Positions 26,201 to 41,200 of a DNA stretch of 64,000 nucleotides are shown here, piece after piece. Each line of letters starts with the position of its first letter. The first letter of the stretch is position 1. The notes beneath the pieces were generated by a model, which did not search any database, was not told where the DNA came from, and worked only from the letters and a program-made list of their open reading frames with translations. Location: NCBI GenBank assembly GCA_031841125.1, contig CM063113.1, positions 62,613,211 to 62,677,210 of the forward strand. Direction: 5' to 3'. This DNA comes from Acanthococcus lagerstroemiae (lineage: Eukaryota > Arthropoda > Insecta > Hemiptera > Eriococcidae). The position numbers and the translations under genes are program-made.

Positions 26201-29200
26201 TTAATTTTATAGGAAATCGATTCTCCGGTGAAAAGACGACTCGAAAATAGGAAGGCAAGGAGGAAGAAAAAGAAAAGAATGAGGAAAGATCCGCAACTCT
26301 TCAGTGCTGATGCCGAAGTTGCGGTGGAAAACACGAACAAAGAAGTCATCCCGCGACCTGCAGGAAATATAGACTGTGTCTCAGACGATAATGCGAATAA
26401 TGCGTATGATGGTAGCGACGTTAACGAAAAAATTATCAAACATGAACGGTCTTTTAAAGGAACTATAGGTTGTGAGACTCGCTCTTCGAAGAACAGCGAA
26501 TGTAACGTCGATTTCACGCCGGCTGTTCCATTAAAGAGTAACCGCCAAAGTGCGAACGATACAGCCACCATCGAGAACGTTTTACCCGAGAATTCATGTG
26601 CAGTCGAGTCTTCGCTCGTATACAGTAGGGAGTTAGTTAACCATCCGGATAGCGTCGAAACTGGGACGACTGCTAGCGAAAGTAAAACCAGTTCGAAGCG
26701 CGTGAAAGACCGACCGCGACGTACTCGCAGTGTACAAGGAAGATCGGCGAATGTTGATGGTCTAACCTCAATGTACAAGTGGTTGACAGCGGCCGATGTT
26801 TGCGACGACGAGTGTTGTTGCGCGTACGATATTCTCAATATGTGCGACCAAGAAGAATCGCAAAAATCGGCTACTGTGTCACTGCTGTCATCACCGTTGG
26901 CTGAGAATGTTATCGATGGTACGCTACCACTGTTGAAGGTCGCCGCTAAAGATAATCACTGCAAGCTGCTCGAAGAGCCCAGTGTTATAAAAATGGTCGT
27001 AACCACCGACAACGACCAGCCGAACGAACTGCTTACCAGGAAGATTCCTTCAAAGAAAACAAGTGGTGATGTCATCGAAAACGTATCACCCGACGTCGTC
27101 ACCACACCCACTGTTAACAACATCGAAGATAACTCGGATAAAAAAAAAAAAAGAAGACGACGTCTGTGGTGGTGGTGGTGGTAATGATGGTGATGGTGAT
27201 GAGGACGATGACGGCTTGAAACTTCTGGTTCGTCTAAAATCGATACCTAGTCTGAAAAAATGCCCTCAAACATACGGATTCGAAACAGAAAGGTTGGTTT
27301 GCCAATCTTATTTTATCTTTAGATCCGGAGAATCTCGCAACTGTACAAGCGGCTCTAAAAAACGAGCAGTCGCCTACTAAAAGCAACATAAAAGCCGAAA
27401 CAACCAAAGACCGATGTGTTGGAGCCAATGAAAGATTCTAGTCTAGTTGATGAAAAGCCGACTGTAGAAACGTCTTCCATTAGCACTCTGGCTCTGAAGG
27501 AAGAAGAGCATAAATTGAAAAAATTCGAAACTTCTTTAGTGTCAGGAGAGCTGGAGACCACAATATCTGTCGCCAGCGTAGTGATGTCGCTGCCACTGCT
27601 TGCGATGATTCGAAAAAAGCGGCGCCGCTAAGTAAGAATCGTAAACGCCATACAAATGAACTAGATCGATTACACGCGGACATTAAGAAAATGAAGCGCA
27701 CCAAAAACAATATATTTACCGCTATTGGCCCAAGATCGTGTAGGAAACAGCCACCAATGTACACAACCCGTTTTAGAGGTGATTTCACGGCTGCCATTAC
27801 CACCACAACAACAACACCACCACCACCGCTATCGTTGAGCCTAAAAGAAAACCATCTGCGCCTTTCATCAAATCTTCGGATGAGTCAAGTAGCGTCGATA
27901 CTGAAGAAGAAATCCTAACCGGCCGTCGTCATCATTCGCGCAAGAAAGAAGTCAAGAGGAACCAGAAGGTAGCTACGACGACGACGACTAATTCGACCGC
28001 GTCGGACAGTCATTCGGACAATAGTTCGTCTTGCGAGCAGTACTCATTGAAAAAGGAGTCGACGACAACGGTATTAGCCAAGAAAGCGAAGAACGGACGA
28101 TATTATTACGAAGACGAAGACGTCGCTGACATGAAACGTGGTCGTCACAGTGAGCGTCGTCAGCAGCAGCAGCAGCAACAGCGTCGTCGCCGGCGAAAGC
28201 GTGGGCAACAACAACAGCAACAGCGACCACGATTACCCGTTAGGCGTTCACGGCTCCGACAACAACCAGAGAGCGACGATGACAGCGATACGTCTATTAT
28301 GGATGAATGTGATGATGACGGACCACGTCGACGAGGACGACAACGACGAGCTGATGAGAATACGACGCCTTCGCCGAGTAAGTCGATAGTCGGTAGCGGT
28401 AACGAGTCAAAAGCGATGTACAAGTCGTGTCCTAAGAGTGTGAAACTCCGACGATATGGCGTAGCCGCGTTCGCCAGTCCGAAAGATTGCTTTCCTAGCT
28501 GCGCTATCGTGCTTACCAAATGTTCCATCAACGACACATTCAACGTCAATCGTAGATCTCCGAACTACAACAAGGAGGATGACTCTGATTCGAGTTATCA
28601 CGCCATCGAAACGCGAGTTCTACGAGCCAAGAAGATATCGACTGTGGCGGAAGTATCCGATACCGAAGCGGAAATGAAGCACGGCAATGTTGAAATGACG
28701 ACCCACGTGACTTGCGCCCGTACCGTGCCGACCAACAACGAACACGTACCTCGTATCCGTCATTTGTCTTCCCCGTCACCGTCGCAGTCACTATCGCCGC
28801 CACCACCGCCGCTTTCTCCTCAAATGCCGACACCGCCAAAACTACTGCTACCACCATCACATTGTAAAGTATTGGAATCGGAAGGCGAGCCCCGCCGAAA
28901 CGAGGAGCAGAAAAAGAGCAAGAAAAAGAAAAAGAAACGAAAAGAAGGGAAAGTGAAGCCACTTAGACTGACGCGATTAAATGGCTGTGTTGTCGCCACC
29001 GCCACTTCAGATAACGCCGATGAATCCGTTGACTCGGCCGTTACTCGATGGAATTGCCTGGCGTCCGAAAGTGACGGCAAGAAAAAGTCAAAAAAGAATC
29101 GTAGGTCGAGATCGTCGTCTTTGGACAAATCGTGCCCGAATACCAATTCAGTTTTGCATGGCGTATACGCGAGTGTCGACGATGATTGTGAAGACGGCGG

Positions 29201-32200
29201 CGAATTGCGTCTCACTCGCAGGATCGCCTCTCTACCCACCGACCGTAACTCTCTTGCCAGTGACGCGCCTATCTCCGGCATTCGTATCGCATCTATTATG
29301 GTTGTTCGGGACAAGTGCGAGTCTTCGAGTTCCTGGAAATTGTCGTACAAATGCGTAACCAGCGGCTGCAACTATGACACGGACGACGTGAAAATGTTCG
29401 CCGAACATTTGAGTTTTCTTCATAAAGACGTCGTCTGGAATGGCATCTGTCCGAATTGTACCACGCATACGCAATCAGCTCCAATTTCCGGTGTCGCCGC
29501 CGATCTCATCGACGCTTTATCACATCTTATGAATCAACACCTGGTGACGGCGACGTCGGCCGCGCAGTTAATGCTACCGCTGTCGCCTCCGCCATCACCA
29601 TCCAAACAATCATCGTCCGTCGTTGCTAGTAAGTATAATATACGCCTTCGTGTGCTATTCGTACGCACACGACACTTGTTCTTAATTTGCCTAATCCCTT
29701 CCTCCCGTCCTTGCCCTCGCTCTTTCTCGAAGATTTCACTTTTTTCGCCGATGGGAAGCATTTTTGAAAGTAAAAGTAACAAGCTTTGAACCAAACGCTC
29801 GGAGAGGGTCTTTGCGATTGTTTAGCTTATGCTTCAGTCAGAGTAGAATGTTATGTGAAGCACGTGACCGAGAGGAGAATACATCAAAAAACAGATCAAT
29901 AAATATCACTCAGTAGCACCCTGTTGCTTGATGCAATGACGTCGCATCCGGTTTGATTTACCGCCCACTATCAATAGCGAGTGAGTCAGTTTTCTTCTTG
30001 AAGCTGTTTACTTGGTAAAAAATTCACACCCAACAGCACACAGTAAGTTAATTCTACCGATCGGGCAATGATTTGCGAATAGGATGGAACACGTCACGTA
30101 CAATTGTCAAATAGACAAACATATACTTAAAATGAAAGGAGACCGTAACATTCATTCGTATCCTAACTCTGGTATTACGATCCTTCATTCGTAAAATTCC
30201 ATTAGAATGGAATGTACGCATCTTTAGAAATCTCCGATAATCCAGTATCTATTGGGCTGAGGTGATTGAAAATCATCGTGTACAGGCTTTGAAACTAACC
30301 AGCTTTCATTTTAAACATCCTCCATGTCGAATTTAAGATAAGGAAATTAACGGTGAAAATTCCAAAGCCAAATAAATAGAAAATGAGTTCGGTATTACTC
30401 GAGTAATATTTTGTAACGAAAGCTCGTTGATCTTTTAAGCTGTGTATCAAATTTTATTCATCCGCGTCGATAGGTGATCAGTTGGAGAATTCGAAGCGCG
30501 TACATTTTAATGAAGCAATTGCGTGTCACTTTCAACTAGTATTTGCTTTTCATCCGTTGGATGGAGACTTACTCAGATAGTCAGAAGTTCACGGGAATTT
30601 CGATGGCCTAGTCCAATTCGGAAGATTAGGGCCGGTATATTGAGAAGTTTTGACTGTTATATAGTAATAATGACGGTGAGCGAAGAAGAGAAAAAAAATT
30701 CGTTCGCGAAGCAAGTAATTTAGATGAAGTTGGTCGATCGATGGACGTTCTTTCGTCAGAACTTACGAATCCTGATTACGGATAATTCCATGTTGGCCAT
30801 TGATTGACGAAATTGCTATCGGAAGATTCGAGGCGAAACGTGTTGACCGAAGGTAGTCTTGATCGTTTTATCGAGTAATAAATTGAACGATTGAGAGTGA
30901 AGAAGATTGAAAAAATAATTCGCGACAAAAGTCAATGATTGATGAGATGAAATGTTGGTCCGATGCGATGGATTTTAATTCGTCTGTCGATTCATAGTTT
31001 CTGAGATCTAATTGCGATATGCCGATTCAGCATTATTGACGATAAATTGATCAAATGACGATGACGTGAATTCGGTAATGACGATGGCTGTGATGGACGT
31101 TAGCGAACGATAGTTGCCGTTGGATCATTGACGAATCAAATTGATGCGACGTGAAATCGGAAAACGGTGCGATGTTCCGGAACGCGTAGCTACTAATTAT
31201 TATTTTTAACGATTTAATTTGTTTCGCAGTCAAAGAAGAAGTGCCTGAGAAACATTTCGAAGTTGAAAATCGCTCGTTCATCGGGACGCCGATAGATAAG
31301 GCGACCGCAGATGCTAACATATGTGATCCAGATGGCAATGGTGTGGGCAGTAGCAGTGGCAATTGTGACGGCGAAGGAAATATGTCGCCTCCGAAGCTAA
31401 CGCCAGCCATTCCCAGATTGAGGGTGCGTCGATTTAGCGGCGATATACTATCTGGTGACTGCGGTGGTAGAAGGCCTTCGACCGAACTGACGAGTATGTT
31501 TATTTACTCGTATTTATTTTCTCTCTTCCACGTACGCATGCTTGTAACTTGATCTTGTGCACGATACTTTCTGTTTCCTCAGACGGAGGCGAACAAAATG
31601 TGTTTGAACCTGCGATTCCCCAGTTATCGAATGAAGAATACGCCAGCGAAACTCTGCCTCTGCTCATCAAGAATGTAAGAACCGTGCAGCAGCGAGATGC
31701 TATTCCCGAAGTAAGTTGATCCGTCCTGCATGTTGGGTACGAATTTTATTCTTAGCGCCTTCAGTAGTGTGTGTATAAGTACACGCTACGTGCGTCGTAT
31801 GTATGACGCCCGATGCGACAAACGAACATTTTTTTCGTACATATGTACATCTTCGACTATCCGGCTCGTGGACTACCCCTCGAAAGCTAAGAAAGTGGTC
31901 TCGGTTGAAACGCAAATAGTATTTTAATATCGGTATTCTACGTCATAACAGTTATCGTTCTCAAAATATACCCGTGTATCGGAGACAAGATTTTCTTTTT
32001 TCAACCTCCAGTTCCAACTTTAAACTGATAAGACTGGTATCAGCCCGTGTAGTCTACAGTCGAAGACGTACCTGATCGTGCATCGTGTTTGTGCTCTTGT
32101 ATTTGTCAACGTTCGATCTCGAACACAAACTTCCGAATCTGTCCGCTAAGCCGACGTAACAATCACCGGGAGTGCCGTCTCATTGTCAGAATAGAATACC

Positions 32201-35200
32201 GATACCGAATTATTTTTTGGGGAAATAATTTCGGTAATACTAACACCAATCATTTCCAGTACGATCGAGGGTAAGATGTGTACCTGTTACCAAAATCAAA
32301 TTTAATTGGTACTGAAATCAGCGAGCAGAGTCGTAGTGATGAAATTGGTATGATGTGCCCCCTTTCCTTTCCCCAGTGTTGACTATCAACGAATTACGGA
32401 TACCAATTAACTTCCGACAAATAATACTGATTCCCGACTCGTGACCGAAACAAAATTGTAGCACACTCGCCGCTAAGTCTGGAAAAGTACATAAATCAAA
32501 AGTAAACAAGAACCTACGAACTATGTAGAGTGATTGGACACTGTTAAGCAAAAAGCGCTCAAGCGTCATTTGTTGACAAAATTAGTTATTAGTATCGTTG
32601 GAAAGTGCGTAAAAAGTAGTTTTTTTTCAAATTGGGCCCCCCCGATACAAAAATGTGTATCCACGTTGAAAAAGGTTATCAGTAAACGCTATGTCCGTAA
32701 ACCGGCATTGTTCATCGATTTTTAATTTTATATTTTTCAACAACAAAAAAAAAAGACAGATTTTGTCGCTTGGATGCTTTTTTGCTTAACAGCGTTCATT
32801 TGTAAACTACCCGATTTTCAGAGTGTTCCTGAATGACAAAGGCTGTTCAATAAGTAACGCTTCCAAGCCCATATCTTAACGACTGGACCTAGAGGAGTGC
32901 ACATGTGCTCTTTGGAAAGATAAACTCGTTAGCTTCAAAATGAGGGGTAGATCGGTTCCATATCTGCTTTTGTTTGCAAAACATGTGTCAAAAACGAAAA
33001 CTGTCTGCTGCCGCTCGTTAGATGCAAAAATCGGTAGTTTACTTTTTGATGCTTGAAGGTGCTATGCGGGTTGAGAGTTTTCGACGATTAAAGGCGCGTT
33101 TTGGGGATGAGTGTTTTAATATCAAGGGAAACAAAGGCTGGTACGTTCGAATTACTGAATGAACCTCGGTCAGGGCACCCAAAATTCCCGAAAAGGGATG
33201 AAATTGTTGCCAAACTTTTATCAATTTTTGGGGGAAAAAGGCACCACAGTTGATGTTGAGAAGTACTGTAAGACCTTAACAGCTTTTCGATATCGTTTAA
33301 ACCGGGTTCGACCTGCCAGCGGTACCTGTTTACTCAATCATGACAACGTGAGACCCCACACCGCAGCGCGCACTCGAACCAGGTTACAGGAGTTGCATTA
33401 CGAAATTCTTCCGCACCCTGCTTATAGCCCCAACCTCGCTCTTAGTGACTTTTATCTATTCCGGTATCTTAGAGAATATCTGAAAGGGTATGGTTTTGCA
33501 TTAGATGACGAATTCAAGTTCAAATATATGAAATTTTTCCGAGAACAGCCGGCTGAATTTTACGAGAACGAAGTGTGAAAACTGATTAAGCGTTGGCAAC
33601 AATGTATCGAATTTGTCGTTGACTATGTTGAGGTATAAATAGTGTTTTAGAAACATTCTAACATTTTCTTTCAAATGAGTTTCGTTTCATTTTTGTAACT
33701 CGAGTTGTTCCCAAGATATGAGCTGGGAGGCGTTACTTATTGAACAGCCTTTGTTGGTAACTTACTAGTTACAACTGTAACTTCATTTTGTGTTTAAACT
33801 CGGCTACAGATTATGATGTTACGTGACCGCTTCGGCGCTGTTGCCAGCCACGTTCGTTCTACAAGTAACGATGTTCTCTGGTGTTTAGGAACATTTTCAG
33901 TCGGCCGGTTCTTCGCGATTGAATACGGATACGCAGCGAGGCACACCTTCGACCACAAATCCTATTGAGCCGATCTGTGCTCCACGTCGTCCTAGTTCGC
34001 TCACCGGAGATTTGAGGGCGAAAACTCCGGTCATTGCTGCTGTTGCGGAGGCTGAATATACAAATTCGAAAATACCGATACCGGGTAACCCGGGCGATGG
34101 TACGACGAATAATTTGATCGGCGGAACAGCCTTAATGAACGATAACTGTTACAGCTGCGTCGATAGTAATGGCAACGAGGACAAATCGTCGACATTATGG
34201 CCATCTAATAATCTGAACCTGCAACTGTCGTTGAACGAAACTCGACTCATCGATTTGTACAAGTGCAATGAAACGTATAATTGTTCGTTCTCTACCAGTT
34301 CACCGGATGACTTCTGTCGGCATCTACGGGCCGAACATAAAATAAAAAGTAAGCTCGCCGTTTTTAGACGCCCTCTTCGCTCGTTGGGTGTCGATAATTA
34401 ACTAAGAATAATTTACCCTTTATTATTTATTTAACGGATATCCGTGCGCGTATGCGCGTGTTCTCATCGACAGAAGGCAAAAAGGTCGATGCAAAGTTTC
34501 TCAAGTGCTTATATTGCGTCGCCGCGCAGCTTACCACCCCGGAGTTACTGGTTGAACATTTGAGAAGTATTCACCGCTTCTGTCAATACGTGTGTCCGTA
34601 TTGCGTATTTCGAGCCTGTCGACCGGTTTATGTCTTATGGCATTTGGTAAGTATGTATTTCGCTGTAAATGGAATGTGTACGTTTACCCATTTTGTTATG
34701 GTAGGTACATTATCACGTAACATTATTACACGTAACTACGTTGATGGGTAGGAGAGAATGGTCGTTGTGTAAGAAGTATAATAGATTAATAGTGATAATA
34801 ATGCTATATTTCGATAAGTAATTACATTGTGAAGAGCCGCGACAGTCTCTAAATCACATAGCTTCGAGCCTGTTCAGCAATTCTGGGTGGTGAACGGTGT
34901 CAAAAAACTTTCTTTACACCCAGAAGAATGCCCTCAGTAGTTGAATCATAGATATCTTCAGTAGTCGGCGACTACATCAATCGTTCTTCTTCAGAATTTA
35001 AAGGAAAACGCCCCTTTTAACCTAGGCGTTAAAACATCGACTGAACGACTCGGCCGAGATCTGACCGTTCTCTTCTGTTACCTTGGTGGCGATCTCGTCT
35101 ATTCTTGCTTTATATTTGTTTAGCCATTTCATGTTTCCGCTTAGATAGCTGGGTCGAACCTGAAATTCTTGGTGCTTTTTTGAGCTAGACTCAGGAATTC

Positions 35201-38200
35201 GGGAACATCGAGAAATTTTCTAGAAATTTCTCCCAAGTATTTCCTTCTATTTCGAGTGACTGTCTATCGATTATTACTTCGCTAATTCTATCCATTATAC
35301 GATCAGCGGTCACATTCGTGATTCCCCAGTATTTTTCCCCCTTTCTTTTGAATGTAAATCTTAATAGACATGCAGGTAGGAATATTCCTGATAGATGGTG
35401 AGCAATATAATCCACAGATGAGAGGAGAAAATGAGAATGTTGGAATTGATATGACGAGAGACATAACTTGACAAATTTTAAAGGGTAAACAAATAAATAT
35501 GAGGACGCATGCTGCGACGAACTTCCTGAAGAAGGTGCATTATTCGGATACTTCAGTGTCCGGCATGCTACTGACTACAGACTGGAATAAAATACTCCCG
35601 ATCGACTGGTATAACGATGAACACGGGACAAATGATGAGATACGACGAAATATGGAACACGATCATAAATATTATCGTGTAGCTGGGTGAAACAGAGGCG
35701 GACCCGTTCTGAAATATCTACGTCGATGACTACTTTTCCATGTGTAGCGTTGTATCCGAAGCAGGTTCTGCTATTTCCACTCCCTCCCCGCTTTGGGGGA
35801 AAAAAGTTGTCAAGAACTCCTAAACATGTTGTGCACAATATTGATCTGAAAAGTGTTCTCTTTCTCCTTCCTTCTTACAAAGACCGTACCTTCCTTCAGC
35901 CAGGCTAATTTGGTCGGCCTTTCAGCCCTATGTTCCTTTTCAGCTGCATGTATGTCTAACGTTCGCCTAATCAAATGCTCTTCCACGTGGATTGGGCCCA
36001 GATAAGTAGATAGTTGGATGTATGTATAAATGAATGAACGACGGATTTGTATAATTGCCAAAATCGTGATGACCGTTTCAGGATATCAAGCACCCAGAAC
36101 AGATTAAGAAAATATGTATATCGAATTCGAACGACAACCGAGAGGATGTAATCGCTAACAGCCCTCGTAAACCGTACTGCGAAGTCGTACAACGGTTCCA
36201 TTGTACTCACGGTAAGCTCAGTTCAATTTCCTATCCGCTGGATAAACCGACGCAATCATTTAAATTTAACGCGTTCGAATCTTCGCTATATATTGCGTTG
36301 TTGTTAGTTAATTAATCAATTAATTGGTCAGTCGATCGACCATACATTGCGAATATTAGCCGGCAGTTCTCAATCTGTTTGCTACATTTTCAGGCTGTTC
36401 GTATGCGACTTTGTCCCTCGAAGAATTCACGAGTCATTTGAAAAGGCTGCACAGTCAAGCGCATATATTGAAGTGCCATGAGTGCAATCAAGTTAGTTTC
36501 AATTTGGTTCAGTTGTTGAAGGTAAGTTGGTCTAGAGGCTCTTGTATTCGCGTATCCCGTAGGTCGAAATGATTTTATCGTTATTATTTTGTTTCAGCAT
36601 TATAAATTACTACATAAAATGGCCGAGTATCAATGCGTGTACTGCGAGGCTGGCTTCCCCAACATCGAAACCGTGAAATCTCACTTGATGCAGCGTCATT
36701 CTTTCCTGTATCCCAGAGTTGTTAAGCGTAGGGATGTACCTGCGGTAAGAACGATTTGTTTTAGTTGCAAGCTGAACCTACTCATAGTCTAAAATCCCTT
36801 GGGTGGTACTCTAAGGGATTGTTCAGCGACCGGAATCAAGAAAATACTCTCGAAATTGAGTTCAGCAGCCTAAAAAAAAATGACTTCTATCGCGGATTTT
36901 TCCCCCTCTTCTTCCTCATTTTTTTGGAGCCGCCTTGGACCATCAACCTAGATAGGGACGGACTGGAAGCCAAATTCGTCAACCTAGATAATATACGAAG
37001 CAATTCACAAAAATTAAGAGTCATAGAAGATGGTGGGAGGTCTGGAAGCAATTTTCAGTATCAAAATTGATTAAATCAAAGTAGGATTGAGATGAAGTAC
37101 GGAAATAAGATATTCGAACGTAATTTTCTGAGTTATGTTACGTAGGAAAACCCTTAAAATATTGGAGAAGTACGTAAATGAAAACGCATGAAACAGACGT
37201 AATATGTAAAACAAGAAGTCCCACTCTCCCCCAACTCATTCAATTGTGCTTCGGAAAAAGTTTTTAGGGAATTAAAATGGGAAGGGAAAGGGATAAAGAT
37301 AAATGGAGAACACTTGAATAACTTACGACTTGCCGACGACATGGTAATTATAGGGAATAGAGCAACTTGGCACAGAACTCTCCCATAAGAGTAAAGAAGC
37401 GGGATTAGAGATCAACCGGGGGGAGGAAACAAGAATTCTATTTAACCAAGCCAAGGAACGGGTTGAAGTAGAGGGAAAAGAAGTAGAATGGGAGGAAGAA
37501 TTCACTTACCTCGGACCATCTGTGGCATTCCAAAGCAGAAGAACGAGAGTGCTGAGAACACGAATTTTGAAGGGATGGAAAAATATTGGGAATTGAAAGG
37601 AATATTTAAAGGGAAGACACCGCAAAAAATAAAATCGCTAATCTGGGAAAGCTGCGTCCACTCAGTACTTACATATGGTGCCCAGACATGGTCTCTAACC
37701 AAAAAAGGTGTACAAAAACTACAGAACACACAAAGCACAATGGAAAGGAGTATGTTAGGAATTAGAAAACAAGAATTAGTTACAAACAAAACAACTAGAC
37801 AAACAACTAGGTTAAAAGATAGGATATTCGATAAAAAGACTAAAATGGACGTATGGGGGACATGTGGCTAGATAAGAAACAGAGAGATGGGAGAGGAAAG
37901 TCGAAGAATGGGTACCATATGGGGCAAAAAGATCCCAAGGGAGACCACTAACAAGATGAAGGGACGAGTTCACAAAGCACCTAGGACCACTCTGGAGGAG
38001 AATGACTGCGGATCGACAGACCTGGGCAGTTAAAGGAGAGGCATATGCCCAAACCTGGGCTTAGCCAGTATGGGAAAGGGAGCCCCCCTTCTTTTACCGC
38101 AGAATTAAATTAAGGCCATTATGTTCTGGCCCGCTAATAAATAAATAAATTTACTCCCTACATTGTCCTAAACGAAAAACAATGGAAAAAGAAATTGAAC

Positions 38201-41200
38201 TGTTTTAAAATTTTTCCTGTTCTGTAATATCGTGGAGTTTTTTTCTCTTCATTTCGGATACATCAACCGTGCTTGTGCTCAGTGATAATAAATAGCGATA
38301 TGAGCGCGCGTATTCACTCGACTTTACTTGGACGTATATAAATAATAATTTCATTCATTCGGTGTCCTTTGTTATGTAGGCGGATATCGATACGACTGAT
38401 CCTTGTTTAAAGTACATTTTGGATCTGGATATGGACGAGTCATTGAAATCGTTAGCTCAGTATGTGAAGATAGTTAGTCGCAACGAATTCTCGCGTGTAA
38501 CCCTGTATCGAGACGACTGCGGCGGCGGTGACGCGTCCGAACAGACCTCCGTATTGTCCATCACCGGCCACATTATTGACAACAAACTCGAGTTCGATAC
38601 GAACCGGCAATTACTGCCGCAGCAGCTGCAACGGGGCGATAATTTGGACAACGGAATCGAGGCAACTGTCGACGAAGAAACGGCAAATGCTGTGTCTGCC
38701 ATTACAGTGTCCAGTCCCGTCGACCATGCTCCCGTCAGCATTGGCACGCTAAGTAGCCGACGATCTTCGGGTAGCATAGAACACATTTCAGTACCCAGTT
38801 CCGACGATGACGAAAGGCTAGTTATCTGCGAATTGGAGAATGAGAACGATCAGTCGAAGAAGACCAGCGACGATTTAGCCGTCGCCACCTTTGATCAGAT
38901 GGCTACGTCGTATGGTAGCGGTGGTAGTAGACAGACGCCGATGACGAGAAAAATGCAAGCCTCGCAACAACGGTGCGTTATCGGACTGGAAGGCAAGGAT
39001 TTGTATCGATGCGTCATGACAGGTAACAACATTTAGATTTGGGTGGAGGCTACCGTAGAGCTTAGAATGGGATAAACTAGAAACTACGCAATTTTCGTCG
39101 TATATTTCCAGATTGCGCCGTAGCTGTGGAAAATAATAATTCGTTCAAGGAACATCTGCGCACCTGCGATAACGCACGCGACACAAAGGTTATCGTTTGT
39201 CGGCATTGCAACGGCGTATTCCAGAAGCTTAATAAATTTCTTAATCATATACACTCGCACGGTGTACCACGTTTTTACTGTACATTATGTAACTCGAAAT
39301 ATACTACCCCGAAAAAGGCTACCGAACACGCCCGGACGATGCATAAAGTGCACCCAACCAAAGTTATACCCGCTGATCCGTACAAGAATAATCTAGATAG
39401 AGACATTCACCTGGTGGTCGTTCCCGATTCGTTAGCCGTAAGTACAAAATCTATCAATTTACGTACTTATCCGCGTGCCTACTCGTTTATCTAACCCGAC
39501 CGATAGTGATTGACTGATAATCAGTTAACTCGTTGCTCGAATTCGTATTCAAATGCTTTCTACAAATTCGAATTCGACGGTACCTAATTTTTTTGGTTTA
39601 CAGGAGAAGAAGAATCGAAAACCTAAATGTCCCAAAAATTGGTCTCCGGCTGATCGAAACGATTTTACGGATGCTCGGAAACTGCCTGCGGTGACTTCAG
39701 CGGTGACCACTTCGGAAGCCGACCGGGGAGTGACGGTCGTATTTAGCTGCGAAGATATGGAGACGCGGTGGCCGCCCCATATTTCCCTTCTACCGAAAGA
39801 AGTTCGTTGTGGAATTTGCAATACGTATGGTTCGAAAGTGCGCAGCAACTTACGGAATCATATGAATGAACACGCCTGCGGATTGGCAGCCAACGACATT
39901 ATCAATCCGGTTCCACGAATAGGCAAAACCGACGGCGAGTTGATGTTTCATAAGATGGCCAACTACGCCGCATATAGCGTTAAAAATGACGATAAAAAAG
40001 TTGAAACCAAAGACGAGGTGAGTCGGCATTATCTCGCTGAGGTTACGTTTACGCGCGATACGATTTGCCGGCGACGAGAAATCGTCTCCGTGAATGCGTT
40101 ATACGCCCTCTCGTTAATCGTCGATTGTTACTTACTCTGTTATTTTTTTTTTTCGACTACGTTCGCAGCAACTGGACGAGGACGACGGAAAAACATTGAA
40201 AGTGCCCGTATTCGTGCCAAAAATGATGAGATTTCGTTGCAGTGCCCCCGATTGTAGATACACGTCGCAGGATGCCTGTATGTTGACCTCTCACTTCCAG
40301 ACGCTGCATCCCGAATTACATAAATTCGCGTTAGTATTTTGACCATTTCCGAAACGAATCTATATGCTTCTTGGTATCGCAATTTTAGTAGCCGGCTGGC
40401 ATCCTACTCTACTAATTGCCTGTCACCTTTCTTTCGTCTTCGGTCTTTCCATTACTTTCGATGAATAGTTGAAGATACATGCGTGTAAAAAGGAAGCGAG
40501 AGGCGATACTGTGGACCGACGGTCAAGTTCACAAATCACGTTCTATACTGACACTCGATAGGTCGAGCACCTGCTCGCTTGTGCAACTTGAATGTTCATC
40601 ATCGACGGCATTTCTTTTTCCCTTCACCCTTTCGACGAATATTGCCCACGAATTACGGATGTATAGAAGACAGCTAACCTGGCGGACGTACGAAATGTGG
40701 CTGAGAAATGTTGATAATTCTTATCCGAGTGTCCCCGCTTTTTTTTCTCTCTCTCTCTCTTTATCTTTCGGGTTCTCGCAACTATTCGATGATCGCTGTC
40801 GTTCGCTACAGCCAGTACGATGCCCGAAGTGAGACGAGAAATTACGGTAACGAAAGCCCCCGTATTCGCACGATCACTGGATGCATTCGTTCGTCGTTCA
40901 TTTCCTTTTCTGTTTCAGCTGCCCGCATTGCAAACTGACCTTCAAGACATCGAAAATCAACATGCACATGCGATACCATAACAGTAAACTATTCAAGTGC
41001 GGTTTCTGCGATTTCCTTCATTATCAGAAGTACGTAACAATAAATTTACTATACATTTTATGTCCGATGGAAAAATGCTGGTGCTAATTTCTCGAGTTTT
41101 CAAGGGTTTTCTTTCTTTCTGTTTCTGCTTACCCTTCCGTTCTGCCTTTTTCTTTTCTTCTTCTTCACCTTTTTTCCGAGTATTTGTTTGAAATTTGCGT

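Noticed and set aside
27292..27321. A tiny intron between a GT at 27293 and an AG near 27321
   Set aside because: About 30 nt is too short for splicing, and the same interval is better explained by a one-base insertion that keeps coding-like sequence on both sides.
28160..28549. Minus-strand Cys-rich ORF
   Set aside because: It is the antisense of CAG/CGT repeats encoding poly-Gln/Arg in the zinc-finger exon.
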